NCBI RefSeq assembly: GCF_009618275.1 | Contig: NZ_WIAD01000005.1 | Coordinates: 1 to 64,000 of the forward strand | Direction: 5' to 3' | Length of the DNA stretch: 64,000 nucleotides | Origin: Roseimaritima sediminicola | GTDB lineage: Bacteria > Planctomycetota > Planctomycetia > Pirellulales > Pirellulaceae | Shown: piece after piece, positions 41,730 through 50,786 of the stretch | Layout of the letters: every line of letters begins with the position of its first letter | Numbering within the stretch: position 1 is the first letter of the stretch | Notes under the pieces: generated by a model | What the model saw: the letters and a program-made list of their open reading frames with translations, nothing else | The model's database searches: none | What the model was told of the DNA's origin: nothing | Position numbers and translations under genes: made by a program

Positions 41730-43325
41730 ATGGTCACCATCATGTCTACCGTTCGATTGAGCTCCCACTGGATGTTTCTCGCTTGTCTGGTTCTGGCGAT
41801 CGCCGGCCAGGGTGGGGCAGCCGTGGCGGCGGAGTCGTCGGAGTCCCAGCGGCCGAACATCCTGTTCATCATCGTCGACGACCAGTCACCGTTTGATCTG
41901 CCGATCTACAACACCGACTCCAAGCTGGACGTACCCAACATCGAGCGGCTGGCCCGTGAGGGCATGACCATCGACGGCGCCTACCACATGGGCTCGTTTT
42001 CCGGGGCCGTCTGCACGCCTTCGCGGCACATGGTGATGACCGGTCGTACGCTGTGGCATCTGCCGATCGGTCCCGGAGACCAACGACATTGTCCGCCGGA
42101 CGTCGTCGAAAAGACTCTGGCCGCCGTGTTCAATCAGGCGGGTTACGACACGATGCGAACTTGCAAACGCGGCAACAGCTACGAAGGTGCCAACGCCCAG
42201 TTCACGGTCCGTCGCGACGCTACCAAACGCGGCGGCACGGCCGAAACCGGCAGCGCCTGGCATGGCGAGCAGGTGCTGGAGTACCTGGACCAGCGGCAAG
42301 CCGCCTCGGACCGCGACCCTTTTCTGATCTATTTTGGCTTCTCGCATCCGCACGACACTCGCGACGGCACGCCGGAGTTGCTCGAGAAATACGGCGCGAT
42401 CAATCACACCGATGCCGCAGAGCCACCGGCGACCGATCCTCGCCAGCCGCAGCTGCCGCCGAACTACCTGCCCGAACATCCGTTCCCCCACGGACACCCG
42501 GGACTTCGCGACGAGGTCGCCGTCAGCGGCGTGTGGAAGCGTCGTGATCCCGGCACGATCCGCAACGAACTGGGCCGCGAGTTCGCCTGCAGCGAGAACA
42601 TCGACATTCAAATCGGCCGCGTGCTGAGTCGGCTCGACGCGATGGGCGAGCTGGACAATACCTACATCGTTTACACCTCCGACCACGGGATGGCGATCGG
42701 ACGTCACGGTCTACAGGGCAAGCAGAACCTGTACGAGCACACGTGGCGGGTGCCGTTGATCGTCAAAGGGCCGGGCATCGCTGCCGGATCGCGAGCCACC
42801 GGCAACACCTACTTGCTGGACATGCTGCCCACGCTGTGCGATCTGGCGGGCATCGATGCGCCCGATTCGGTCGAGGGCAAGAGCCTCAAGCCAGTGCTGG
42901 AAGGCCGGCGGGATCAGCTCCGCGAAACCCTGTACGGCGCCTACAGCGGCGGCACCAAGCCCGGCATGCGCTGCGTGCGAAAGGGCGACTGGAAATTGAT
43001 CAAGTACGACGTGCTGGACGGTCAAGTGCAGCAGACCCAGCTATTTAATCTGGCCGACAATCCCCACGAGTTCCTGCCGCAGCATCACGCCGCCGACGTC
43101 ATCGCCCTGACCGGTATCGAGCCGCGGCCGCAGCAAACCAATCTGGCTGGCGACCCCCAGTACGCGGAAAAGCTGGCCGAGATGGAACGGTTGCTGCTTG
43201 CCGAGATGCGGCGTTTGGACGACCCGTATCGCTTGTGGGACCAGCCCGACGACGGATTGCAGCCTCCGCCAGAGAACAAACGCCGGCGCGGCCGCCGCGC
43301 CGGTAACGCGCCGGTAACGCAATGA
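41730..43325 (+). CDS. secreted type I sulfatase
   Basis: This 531-residue sulfatase has a signal peptide (HWMFLACLVLAIAGQGGAAV, cleaved near AAA). RPNILFIIVDDQSPFD contains the metal-binding Asp pair (50-51). The formylglycine site is C95 in GAVCTPSRHMVMTGR, the CxPSR signature, and YTSDHGMAIGRHGL carries further metal ligands. It needs a formylglycine-generating enzyme elsewhere. Planctomycetes use many such enzymes to desulfate algal polysaccharides; the substrate here is unknown. The stop overlaps the next gene by 4 bp. Confidence 0.93.
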   Translation: MVTIMSTVRLSSHWMFLACLVLAIAGQGGAAVAAESSESQRPNILFIIVDDQSPFDLPIYNTDSKLDVPNIERLAREGMTIDGAYHMGSFSGAVCTPSRHMVMTGRTLWHLPIGPGDQRHCPPDVVEKTLAAVFNQAGYDTMRTCKRGNSYEGANAQFTVRRDATKRGGTAETGSAWHGEQVLEYLDQRQAASDRDPFLIYFGFSHPHDTRDGTPELLEKYGAINHTDAAEPPATDPRQPQLPPNYLPEHPFPHGHPGLRDEVAVSGVWKRRDPGTIRNELGREFACSENIDIQIGRVLSRLDAMGELDNTYIVYTSDHGMAIGRHGLQGKQNLYEHTWRVPLIVKGPGIAAGSRATGNTYLLDMLPTLCDLAGIDAPDSVEGKSLKPVLEGRRDQLRETLYGAYSGGTKPGMRCVRKGDWKLIKYDVLDGQVQQTQLFNLADNPHEFLPQHHAADVIALTGIEPRPQQTNLAGDPQYAEKLAEMERLLLAEMRRLDDPYRLWDQPDDGLQPPPENKRRRGRRAGNAPVTQ

Positions 43326-43567
43326 CCGGTCGCGGCAAAGGCCTTGCGATGCTGCTGCTGTGGAGCGCAGCGATCGCCGTGGTGTGGTTGGTCGTGTTGC
43401 CCTACCGGGCCCGCCAGCCGGCGATGCGCGAGCACCTGCAGTGGCTGGATGACAAGGGGATCGACCCCAGCGCGATGTACTACACCGAGCTGGAGGTGAT
43501 GGAAGAAATCCTGCAGCGACAGCGACAAGCTCGCCGAGCCGCCTCAGGGACGCGGACCGCCGAGTAG
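43322..43567 (+). CDS. small single-pass membrane protein
   Basis: This 81-residue protein has one N-terminal hydrophobic helix (AMLLLWSAAIAVVWLVVLP) and a charged helical tail (ELEVMEEILQRQRQARRA). It overlaps the sulfatase stop by 4 bp (ATGA), so it is probably translationally coupled. No family is recognised. It may anchor or regulate something related to the sulfatase, but that is only a guess from position. Confidence 0.6.
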   Translation: MTGRGKGLAMLLLWSAAIAVVWLVVLPYRARQPAMREHLQWLDDKGIDPSAMYYTELEVMEEILQRQRQARRAASGTRTAE

Positions 43568-43586
43568 GCTGGTGCGGTCCGCGGCC

Positions 43587-43901
43587 TTACCGGCTCGGAT
43601 TGTCGACCATGCGGTGTCGCCAACGTTCGGGATCCGAAGACGAATGAAAACACCCACCGAAGAAAAGAGTAGAGTCCGTCGCCCGAAACACAATCACATA
43701 CGGAAACTTAGCTAACATCGCTCCACGCGAAGGTCGGCGGGTATAGCCGAAGGACTCTGGACGCTTTCGTACGGATACTAAAGCTTCTCTAAGCGCTGCA
43801 CGGAAACGATTGCCAAGGTCGATCGAGATCTTGTCATAGTGGGCAGTTGCCTCGATAACATCGATCGCAAAATCGGGGTCAAAGCGTTCGACGCGCGTCA
43901 T
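43587..43901 (-). CDS. ParE/RelE-type toxin
   Basis: This 104-residue protein has the ParE/RelE pattern: an N-terminal FDPDFAIDVIEATAHYDKIS helix pair, then LGNRFRAALREALVSVRKRPE, then the beta strands LAKFPYVIVFRATDSTLFFGGCFHSS. RelE-type members cut mRNA and ParE-type members inhibit gyrase; the sequence alone does not decide. It overlaps its antitoxin gene by 23 bp. The pair is less GC-rich than the flanking genes, which fits transfer. Confidence 0.82.
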   Translation of the reverse strand: MTRVERFDPDFAIDVIEATAHYDKISIDLGNRFRAALREALVSVRKRPESFGYTRRPSRGAMLAKFPYVIVFRATDSTLFFGGCFHSSSDPERWRHRMVDNPSR

Positions 43902-44103
43902 CGGCCTCTTGCCACATCTGCTCTTCGGTCAGGCCAATACTCGAATTACGTTCTAAACGATCAAAGCGTCGCTCCGCTTCATCATGAACCCATTCCGGAA
44001 GCTGCGGAGGTTCAGGCTGTGCCGCAATTTGATCCCAAAGTTCCGTGATAAGTTGAATCTTCAAATCCGTTGGAAGATCGGCGAGTTCAGACGCGTTGAT
44101 CAT
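43879..44103 (-). CDS. antitoxin of the addiction-module component family
   Basis: This is a 74-residue acidic helical protein with LPTDLKIQLITELWDQIA and a tail containing LTEEQMWQEADDARRTL, the pattern of small TIGR02574-type addiction-module proteins found before ParE toxins. It precedes and overlaps the toxin gene. It should bind and neutralise the toxin and repress the operon. A TACAGT about 33 nt upstream on the minus strand may be the -10. Confidence 0.82.
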   Translation of the reverse strand: MINASELADLPTDLKIQLITELWDQIAAQPEPPQLPEWVHDEAERRFDRLERNSSIGLTEEQMWQEADDARRTL

Positions 44104-44186
44104 TGCTTACCTGTCGGATGAAAGTGGGACCATCTACTGTAGCACACGTAGCAGTTCGGGTCGATTCATAGTTTGGTACGAACCCC

Positions 44187-47100
44187 TCACTCCACGGTCA
44201 ACTCCAGACTCTCGGAGTGGCTGTTGAACTCGGGAGCGTACATGCACTGGATGCTGGCGAAGCCGGTTTGGTACTCGCCTCGTAGCTGTACCCGGGTGGA
44301 GTACTCGAACACGTACGTACCCTTGGGCAGGTAATCGATGAAGAAGTGGCTGGCCGTATCGCGGGTCGATTCGTAATAAGCCAGGCCATCTTGGTATCGA
44401 TAACGCGAGAGCACGTTGACCGGTTCGGTCCCGCTGCCGCGATAATCCTTCAAGTGCAGGTACTCCATGTCCCGGTCGCTGCGCAAGACCACACGGACGA
44501 CCAATTCGTCGCCCACTTCCACCGGTCCGTCGACGGCCGAGAGTGTCGGTCCGTCGGCGGTGTTCCGTTTGACGTACAACCGCTTGGTCAATTGCAGGGG
44601 CGTGCCCTCGTAGGCGGTGACCTTGGTCATGTCTTCGAGGTACTGCCAGTGGACGCTGCCCCAGGCCACGCCCTCGTCGACTTTGCGGACCGTGATCTGA
44701 CCCTGCTCGGGGCGGATCTCGCCACCGTAGAAACGCTCTTGATAGAAACCGGTGCCGGGTTCGACATTGTCGGGCCGCACGACTTCGCCGCCCAGCGAAA
44801 CTTCGACCAGGGCGTCGGAAGCCAACTGGCTGGTGCCGCGCAGCAGCAGGGCGTAGACCGCATCGGCCGTGGCCTTGGTGGTCTTCCAGTTCTGCGTCTG
44901 TTTCTGTTTCAGCAGCCAGACCTTACAGTCCTCGACAGCTTGTTGGTCGTTCATGACTTCGTCAAACGCTTCGATCATCACCGCCTGCGATTCGATCGGA
45001 GCGTGGTACCACCACCAGGAGTGTTCTTCATCGCGCCAGAACATGCCCAGTTCTTCGTCGCTGACCGAACGCTCCTTGATCGAAGCCATGATGCTCGCGG
45101 CCGTCTGAGAATCCCCCAATCGTTTCAGGGCCAACGCCAGGTGGCCTTGGGATTGACGATTGGCCAGCTTCAACCAGTGGGTGCGAGCCTGCTGTTGCCA
45201 GTACTCGAACGCTTGCCGGTGTTCCGGGGCAACCGGAGCGTCGTCCAGGAAGAAGCTGCGGCCGTACAGGTACAGGGCCACGGTCGGCGAGAGATGATTC
45301 TCCTCGCGGTTGGTGATCCGCTCGTAACGCTTGGTCATCCAGGCATCGAGGCCTTGCAGCGAGCGGACGGCCGGGGTGACGTCGGTCTCGACCCCCAGGT
45401 GCCGCAGGCGGCCGTAACCGGTGGCGATGTACAGTGTGATGTACTCGTTCTGCGGACCACCCGGGAACCAGGGCCACATCCCGTCGTCCCGTTGCATCTG
45501 CACCAGTTCCTGTTGGGCTCGGCCCAGTTCGTCGCGCAGACGGTTCTGGTCGAACAGGATGCCGATGTTGCGACGGGCCTGCGATTCGTTGTTGGCGTCG
45601 CGCAGCCACGGCGTTTCCTCCAGCAGGACGCTCTTGAGGTCTTCGTTCTGCGCCAGCGGACTGTCCAGTGCCGGCGTGCCACGCCACTGGGCCAGCACAC
45701 GGTCGATCTTGGGATCCGACGTGGCGATCTTCTGTGCCAGGGCGTTGGCGTACAAGCGGTTGAACACCTGTTCGGCGCACTGGTGCGGGTATTCCATCAG
45801 GTAGGGCAGGGCCATCACCGCGTACCAGGACGGGTTCGACGCCATCTGCACGGTCAGCGTTTTGTTTTCCAGCGAGTCGGACTGACCGGCTTGCTGCAAG
45901 CGTTCGAACTGGAACTGCTTGGTTTCCGGTCCGCGGATCGGCAGGGTGATCGATTCGGTGACCAGGACTTTGCGCGACAGCACGGGCAGGTAACCCTCTT
46001 CGCCATCGGACAAGCGGCCCGTGGAACCGACGGCTTTGTAGATCTGGAAACCTAGGCCATCGGGTACGCGGATCCGCCAGGCCACCGTCTGTGACTGGCC
46101 GGCCGGGATGTCGAAGGATTTGTCGCCGTCGGTGTTATCGAGTTTCGCGTCGCTGGATTGACCGCTGGCCGCGTCCTGGAAGGACAGCCGAACGCGACCG
46201 GTCTGCCGCGTCGGCGACTGGTTGCTGACCTTCACGGTAAATTCCAGCTCGTCGCCTTCGCGAACGAAGCGTGGCGGGTTGGGCTGGACCATCAGGTCTT
46301 TGGCCGTGACGGTGGTGCTGGTCAGCAGGCCGCTGCGCAGTTTTTGATCGTGGGCAAACCCGAAGAACTTCCATTCGGTCAACGCTTCGGGCATGGTGAA
46401 CTGCAGTTCGACCTTGCCGTCATCGCGGGCGACCAAGTGGGGAAAGAAGAAGGCGGTTTCGTTCAGGTTCTTGCGAGCCGAAACATTGGAAAGATCCACT
46501 TCCGGTTCGGTTTGCCCGCCGCCGCCCGCTTTGTCGTCCGACTCCGCCGCATCCGCCAAGCCTCCTCCCATGCCACCCAGTCCGCGGGCTTCGGCTTGGG
46601 GTACTGCGGCGGCGAACGAGTCGGCCTGGGCACCGTCCATGGCCATCGCAGCCTCCGGTGCTGGAGCCCCATACGCCATGTTCTTGCTGAGCATGCGTCG
46701 TTGGTGGGGGAATCCATAGCCGGTGATCTGGGCCACGATACTGGGCGGTAAATGCCAGTAGGTCAGCGTGGCGTCACGACGGTCTCGCGACCAATTGTGG
46801 TAGATGGTCTGGAGGTGTTTGACGTTGTTTTCGAACTGGATGCTCAGGTGCGAATAATCCTGGCGGAAAACGCCAAAGGTGTCGGCCCACTGGTGCGGGT
46901 AGTAGGCATCCAGCGAGGCGTCGTACAGCGTCGCGACCATTTCGGCGGCCGTGGGCTCCGCGTCGGGGCCGCTGATAATCGCCGTCCAGCGATCTTCTTG
47001 GCCGGGTTTCAGCTTGGAAACGAAGTGTTCCCATTTCACGTCCAGTCGCTTGTTCGACCAGGGCACCGTGATGCGGTGCGTTTCCAGGTAAGCTCGGTTT

Positions 47101-50100
47101 TCGCGGACCATGGTACTGCGGACCGTGAACCCGCCGCGCATCGATTCGTCGACGCGTTGACGGATGGCGAGCTGGGTTTGGCCGGGTTCGGTCCAGAAGC
47201 TTTGCAGCAGCCGGCCGCGGTGTTCGACTTCGATGAACGCTCGAGCCGACTCGTAACCGCTGCCCCAGACGGCCAACAGTTCCTCACCCGGCTCCAGCGT
47301 GTCGGCTCGGACCACGAACAGGTTGGGGATGCGAATCGGCAGCTCGCCGGCGTCGGGATCCAGCACGGTGATCTGCAGCATGGCCGTCACGGTTTTTCCG
47401 TACGCGTCCTGGACGTTCAGGATCGCGCGGTAGATGCCGGCCGCGAGATCGACTTTGGCGGTGGCGTTGCCGCCGGCGTCGGTTTCGATGTCCTTTTCGG
47501 CTACGACTTCGGCCAGTTCCCAGGAGGCGGGATTAGCCGGATCGGGTTCGGCCGGTTCGCCCCCTGCTTGCCCGCCGGTTGATCGGTCGACCGGGCGCGG
47601 AAATCGTGGACGACCTTCCAGGTCGCCGCGATGGACTCGGTCGGGCTGCTTGAGCGCGTACACCTTCAACGTACCGGTGGCCGCTTGGCCTTCGCCGTCC
47701 AGGGTCGTGGTGCGGACGTTGATCACAACGGGCTCATCAGCGGTCTGCCAGTCATCGGCCGTGATCGCGCTTTTGAGGGCCGCGTAGCCCAGGTTGATAG
47801 TCCGCTGGTCGGAGCGTGTTTCGCCGGTCTGATCGGTCACGTCGGCGTAGACGGTGAACTGGAACGTCGGTTCGCTGTCTTTGCTGACCGACTCATCGGG
47901 TCGCGCGGTGAAAGCGATTTCAAAGCGGCCATCAGGGCCGGTCGTCGCCTGGCCGTGAGCGATCTCCTGGCTGGTGTCCTGACCCGGCGGCATCCACCAA
48001 CAGCGCCAGTACCACCACGGCGGAAAGCGGACTTCGCGGACCACGCGGTACTGCACCTGGGCGCCGCCGATGGGCGAACCGGTGTAAGCCTTGGCTTGGC
48101 CCTTGACGACGACCTCTTCGCCCAACCTGGCCGGTTCGGCCGGCGGCTCGACTGTCACTTGGAATTTCGGCCGTTTGTATTCTTCGACACGAATCGCGGT
48201 CGAACCCTGCGGCGCTCCGTCGACCATCAGGTTCATCATGCCGGTCAAGCGACCGCGCGGGGCGGTGACGCTGCCGTTAAAGCTGCCGTAGTCGTTGGTG
48301 CGGTGCTGGACCCGCGAGACCTCTTCGCCGTTGACATCCCGCAGGACGACCGTCAGGGTCCGGCCGGCCAGGGTTTCGTAATCGTCGCGGCTGTGGTCGT
48401 AGGCCAGGCAGATGCCTTTGTAGCGGATCGTCTGGCCGGGCCGGTACAGCGCGCGGTCGGTGAAGAACCGCGTCTGTTCCACACGGTGCGGGTCGCGGCG
48501 ATTGTTGTGTGTGTTGATGAAGGTGCTGGAGGAAAGCTGTTGGCCAGCGTGCGAGGCCAGCAGCAACAGACCCTGGGGCGCGGGGCGGGTGAACCGGAAC
48601 CGTCCCTGCCGGTCGGTCGTGACCGAGGGAACGGCTTGCAGTCGGTTGCCGCGTCCGCGTCCCTGCCCGCGCTGCCAAGCCTGAACCCGAGCCCCGGCGA
48701 TCGGTTGGCCGCTGTTGGCCTGCAGAACAAACCCTTCGGTGATACCCTCGCCATGACGATTACGAATCACCAGCGCCAATTCGCTGACCCAGACCTGGGT
48801 AATCGAAATCTGGTTGTCGGTGGCGCTAAAGTCGGCGTTGTGGCTGGACAGTAAATAATAAGCGCCAGGGGCGACGTCCAGCGGCGCCGGCACGGCATGT
48901 TGCCGCTGGGCGTAATCCGGCGTCGGCGGCAGGCCCGCTGACCAGGCTTTCGTTGCCGAGCGGCGCAGCAGGGATTCACGCTGCTGCCCGTTCAGTTGCT
49001 CGGGTTGCCAGCGAATGGGACCGGAAACGAATTCGTCAAAGTCGAATGTGACCAGGCGAAAGTAGACTTTGTCGACATTGCGGTAGGTGACTTCGATATC
49101 CGGCGCGGGCTGGTTCCAGACGCGTTCGGTGTTGATCTGAACTTCGCGAGCTTCGATTTCCTGGATCAGGTTGTAACAGCGTCGTCCGCCCACGCTGTCC
49201 GGGAAACGTCGGAGGCCCAGCGAGGCTTTGGCGTGGGCATCGACCAGTTCGCCCTGTTGCTGAAGCGTCGTGGCCCACTGGTGCAGGGCACGGGCGGAGA
49301 TCGGGTGCTGGGTGTGAGCGCCGACAAAGCGTTCCAAGGCCGACAAGTAACGCTGGGTTTTATTTTCGCCAAGCGCTTCGTTGTGTCCGAACCGCAGCCG
49401 CGACAGGTTCGCGTCCAGAAAGGCCGCCGGGTCGTCGTCGTCTTGGTGGAAGCGCAGCAGGTCCTGGTAGATCGCGATCGCTTTCAGCAGCCGCGCGTCT
49501 TCTTCCGGCGTGTCGGGTTGCCAGGCGAGGAAAGCGGGGACATCGTCAAAGATGGGGCTGTCGGCCTCGATGTCGAAGGAATCCTGACGGCGGGAACCGG
49601 CTTGTTCGCCCGCCGTGTAGAACTCCAGGGCGTTGAACGCCAGGACGTCGTACAACGTCGGCCGCAGTGTGTCTCCGGAGTTACCCGCTTCGAGCAGGGC
49701 GGAGTACTGCTGGACGGGGATCTGTTGCAGCCGATCGGCGGCGGCCAGCACCTGCTGGAATTGATCGTCGATATGCGCGAGGATGCGGGGCAGGGACCAG
49801 GTGGTAAAGTCGTCGCTAGGGGCCGCTTCGGTCTGGGTGCGTTGGAGGAACCGCCAGCGGTTCTGTTGGAAGTAGTGCCAGTACCAGTTGGCCAGAATCG
49901 CCCGCAGGACGGGTTTGATCGGTTCCGGAGCCGCCTCGATCTCGGCCTCCATGCGGGTCACTTTCTCGGCTGGCTGGTTGCCTTGGATGGTGCCCTCGAG
50001 GGTGACTCGCAGCCCGATCGCTTTGACCGCTTCGGCATAGGCTTCCTCGGCCAGCGACTGCGTGATAATCGGCTCCAGACGCTCGATGGCCGTCTTGGGC

Positions 50101-50219
50101 AGGCCCTCGGCCATCGCCTGGTCGACTTGTTTCCACATGGCATCCCGACTTTGAGCAAACGCGGCCGCCGGCAACAGGGCCAGGCAGAGAACGAATCCAA
50201 AACGCCACAGGTACCACAT
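44187..50219 (-). CDS. bacterial alpha-2-macroglobulin family protein with thioester motif
   Basis: This 2010-residue exported protein has a signal peptide (FGFVLCLALLPAAAFA). The first ~370 residues are helical. Repeated MG-type beta domains follow, including the MG2 segment FFTDRALYRPGQTIRYKG and its flanking bait-like region. The CxEQ thioester signature is present as YPHQCAEQ with Cys1481, followed by the alpha-helical thioester domain (TGYGRLRHLGVETDVTPAVR) and a C-terminal receptor-binding-like domain. Bacterial A2Ms trap attacking proteases in the periplasm or outside. No pbpC partner is adjacent, unlike the E. coli yfhM-pbpC pair. Two low-complexity Gly/Glu/Pro stretches occur. Confidence 0.9.
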   Translation of the reverse strand: MWYLWRFGFVLCLALLPAAAFAQSRDAMWKQVDQAMAEGLPKTAIERLEPIITQSLAEEAYAEAVKAIGLRVTLEGTIQGNQPAEKVTRMEAEIEAAPEPIKPVLRAILANWYWHYFQQNRWRFLQRTQTEAAPSDDFTTWSLPRILAHIDDQFQQVLAAADRLQQIPVQQYSALLEAGNSGDTLRPTLYDVLAFNALEFYTAGEQAGSRRQDSFDIEADSPIFDDVPAFLAWQPDTPEEDARLLKAIAIYQDLLRFHQDDDDPAAFLDANLSRLRFGHNEALGENKTQRYLSALERFVGAHTQHPISARALHQWATTLQQQGELVDAHAKASLGLRRFPDSVGGRRCYNLIQEIEAREVQINTERVWNQPAPDIEVTYRNVDKVYFRLVTFDFDEFVSGPIRWQPEQLNGQQRESLLRRSATKAWSAGLPPTPDYAQRQHAVPAPLDVAPGAYYLLSSHNADFSATDNQISITQVWVSELALVIRNRHGEGITEGFVLQANSGQPIAGARVQAWQRGQGRGRGNRLQAVPSVTTDRQGRFRFTRPAPQGLLLLASHAGQQLSSSTFINTHNNRRDPHRVEQTRFFTDRALYRPGQTIRYKGICLAYDHSRDDYETLAGRTLTVVLRDVNGEEVSRVQHRTNDYGSFNGSVTAPRGRLTGMMNLMVDGAPQGSTAIRVEEYKRPKFQVTVEPPAEPARLGEEVVVKGQAKAYTGSPIGGAQVQYRVVREVRFPPWWYWRCWWMPPGQDTSQEIAHGQATTGPDGRFEIAFTARPDESVSKDSEPTFQFTVYADVTDQTGETRSDQRTINLGYAALKSAITADDWQTADEPVVINVRTTTLDGEGQAATGTLKVYALKQPDRVHRGDLEGRPRFPRPVDRSTGGQAGGEPAEPDPANPASWELAEVVAEKDIETDAGGNATAKVDLAAGIYRAILNVQDAYGKTVTAMLQITVLDPDAGELPIRIPNLFVVRADTLEPGEELLAVWGSGYESARAFIEVEHRGRLLQSFWTEPGQTQLAIRQRVDESMRGGFTVRSTMVRENRAYLETHRITVPWSNKRLDVKWEHFVSKLKPGQEDRWTAIISGPDAEPTAAEMVATLYDASLDAYYPHQWADTFGVFRQDYSHLSIQFENNVKHLQTIYHNWSRDRRDATLTYWHLPPSIVAQITGYGFPHQRRMLSKNMAYGAPAPEAAMAMDGAQADSFAAAVPQAEARGLGGMGGGLADAAESDDKAGGGGQTEPEVDLSNVSARKNLNETAFFFPHLVARDDGKVELQFTMPEALTEWKFFGFAHDQKLRSGLLTSTTVTAKDLMVQPNPPRFVREGDELEFTVKVSNQSPTRQTGRVRLSFQDAASGQSSDAKLDNTDGDKSFDIPAGQSQTVAWRIRVPDGLGFQIYKAVGSTGRLSDGEEGYLPVLSRKVLVTESITLPIRGPETKQFQFERLQQAGQSDSLENKTLTVQMASNPSWYAVMALPYLMEYPHQCAEQVFNRLYANALAQKIATSDPKIDRVLAQWRGTPALDSPLAQNEDLKSVLLEETPWLRDANNESQARRNIGILFDQNRLRDELGRAQQELVQMQRDDGMWPWFPGGPQNEYITLYIATGYGRLRHLGVETDVTPAVRSLQGLDAWMTKRYERITNREENHLSPTVALYLYGRSFFLDDAPVAPEHRQAFEYWQQQARTHWLKLANRQSQGHLALALKRLGDSQTAASIMASIKERSVSDEELGMFWRDEEHSWWWYHAPIESQAVMIEAFDEVMNDQQAVEDCKVWLLKQKQTQNWKTTKATADAVYALLLRGTSQLASDALVEVSLGGEVVRPDNVEPGTGFYQERFYGGEIRPEQGQITVRKVDEGVAWGSVHWQYLEDMTKVTAYEGTPLQLTKRLYVKRNTADGPTLSAVDGPVEVGDELVVRVVLRSDRDMEYLHLKDYRGSGTEPVNVLSRYRYQDGLAYYESTRDTASHFFIDYLPKGTYVFEYSTRVQLRGEYQTGFASIQCMYAPEFNSHSESLELTVE

Positions 50220-50350
50220 ATCGAGACCATCGGGGAAGCAAAGGGAGAAGATGCAAGGAACGTGTGGGGGTAGACGCAGGGGGAGGGGCCGCGGTTTCCG
50301 AAAAAGCAGAAGTTTTGCGGGAAGGGCGGGGGAATGGCAAATGGAACAAG

Positions 50351-50693
50351 GCAGAGTTGAGATTTGCTGGCTCCGGCGGATTCTATTTATGAGAAGGATC
50401 GTTTTCTCCCCTCTCCCCCGCGGCGCCGCGAGCGTCAGCGAGTGAAGCAGTGGTGGGAGAGGGGCCGGGGGTGAGGGGGCTCAGGTGCAACGGAATGACT
50501 CATGACGTACGATCCCCAGGGCCGTGCACCGCATCGAGATACGGCCATGGTGCTGCTGCTCTGCATTCCCCCTCACCCCCGACCCCTCTCCCCCGAAGCC
50601 TGGCTCGCTTAGGCTCGCCAGGCTTCGGGGGAGAGGGGAGAAATCTTTTCTTATCGTACATAGATTCCGCCGGAGTCAGCAGAGTTGAGATTT
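50351..50693. mobile_element. TIR-bounded repeat element C (313 bp plus 15-bp direct repeats)
   Basis: Left TIR GCTGGCTCCGGCGGATTCTA and right TIR ATAGATTCCGCCGGAGTCAG bound 50366-50678. Identical 15-bp direct repeats GCAGAGTTGAGATTT flank it (50351-50365 and 50679-50693). The inner ends TTTTCTCCCCTCTCCCCC extend the inverted repeat. Inside, 50452-50479 pairs with 50568-50594, and 50595-50631 forms a further hairpin. No gene is supported in the whole 50220-50700 interval. Confidence 0.65.
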
Positions 50694-50712
50694 CACCCCC
50701 CCAACCCCCAAC

Positions 50713-50750
50713 AAAAAAAACGGGTGCGAACCCGGTTGGTTCGCACCCGT
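50713..50750 (-). terminator. rho-independent terminator of the BBP7 gene
   Basis: A perfect 13-bp stem, ACGGGTGCGAACC (50720-50732) with GGTTCGCACCCGT (50738-50750), has a 5-nt loop. It is followed on the minus strand by eight T residues. It lies 37 bp after the stop of the gene that ends at 50787. Confidence 0.9.
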
Positions 50751-50786
50751 CAGTTGTGACGTGGAGTTGTGGCAGTGGGTCGACCG

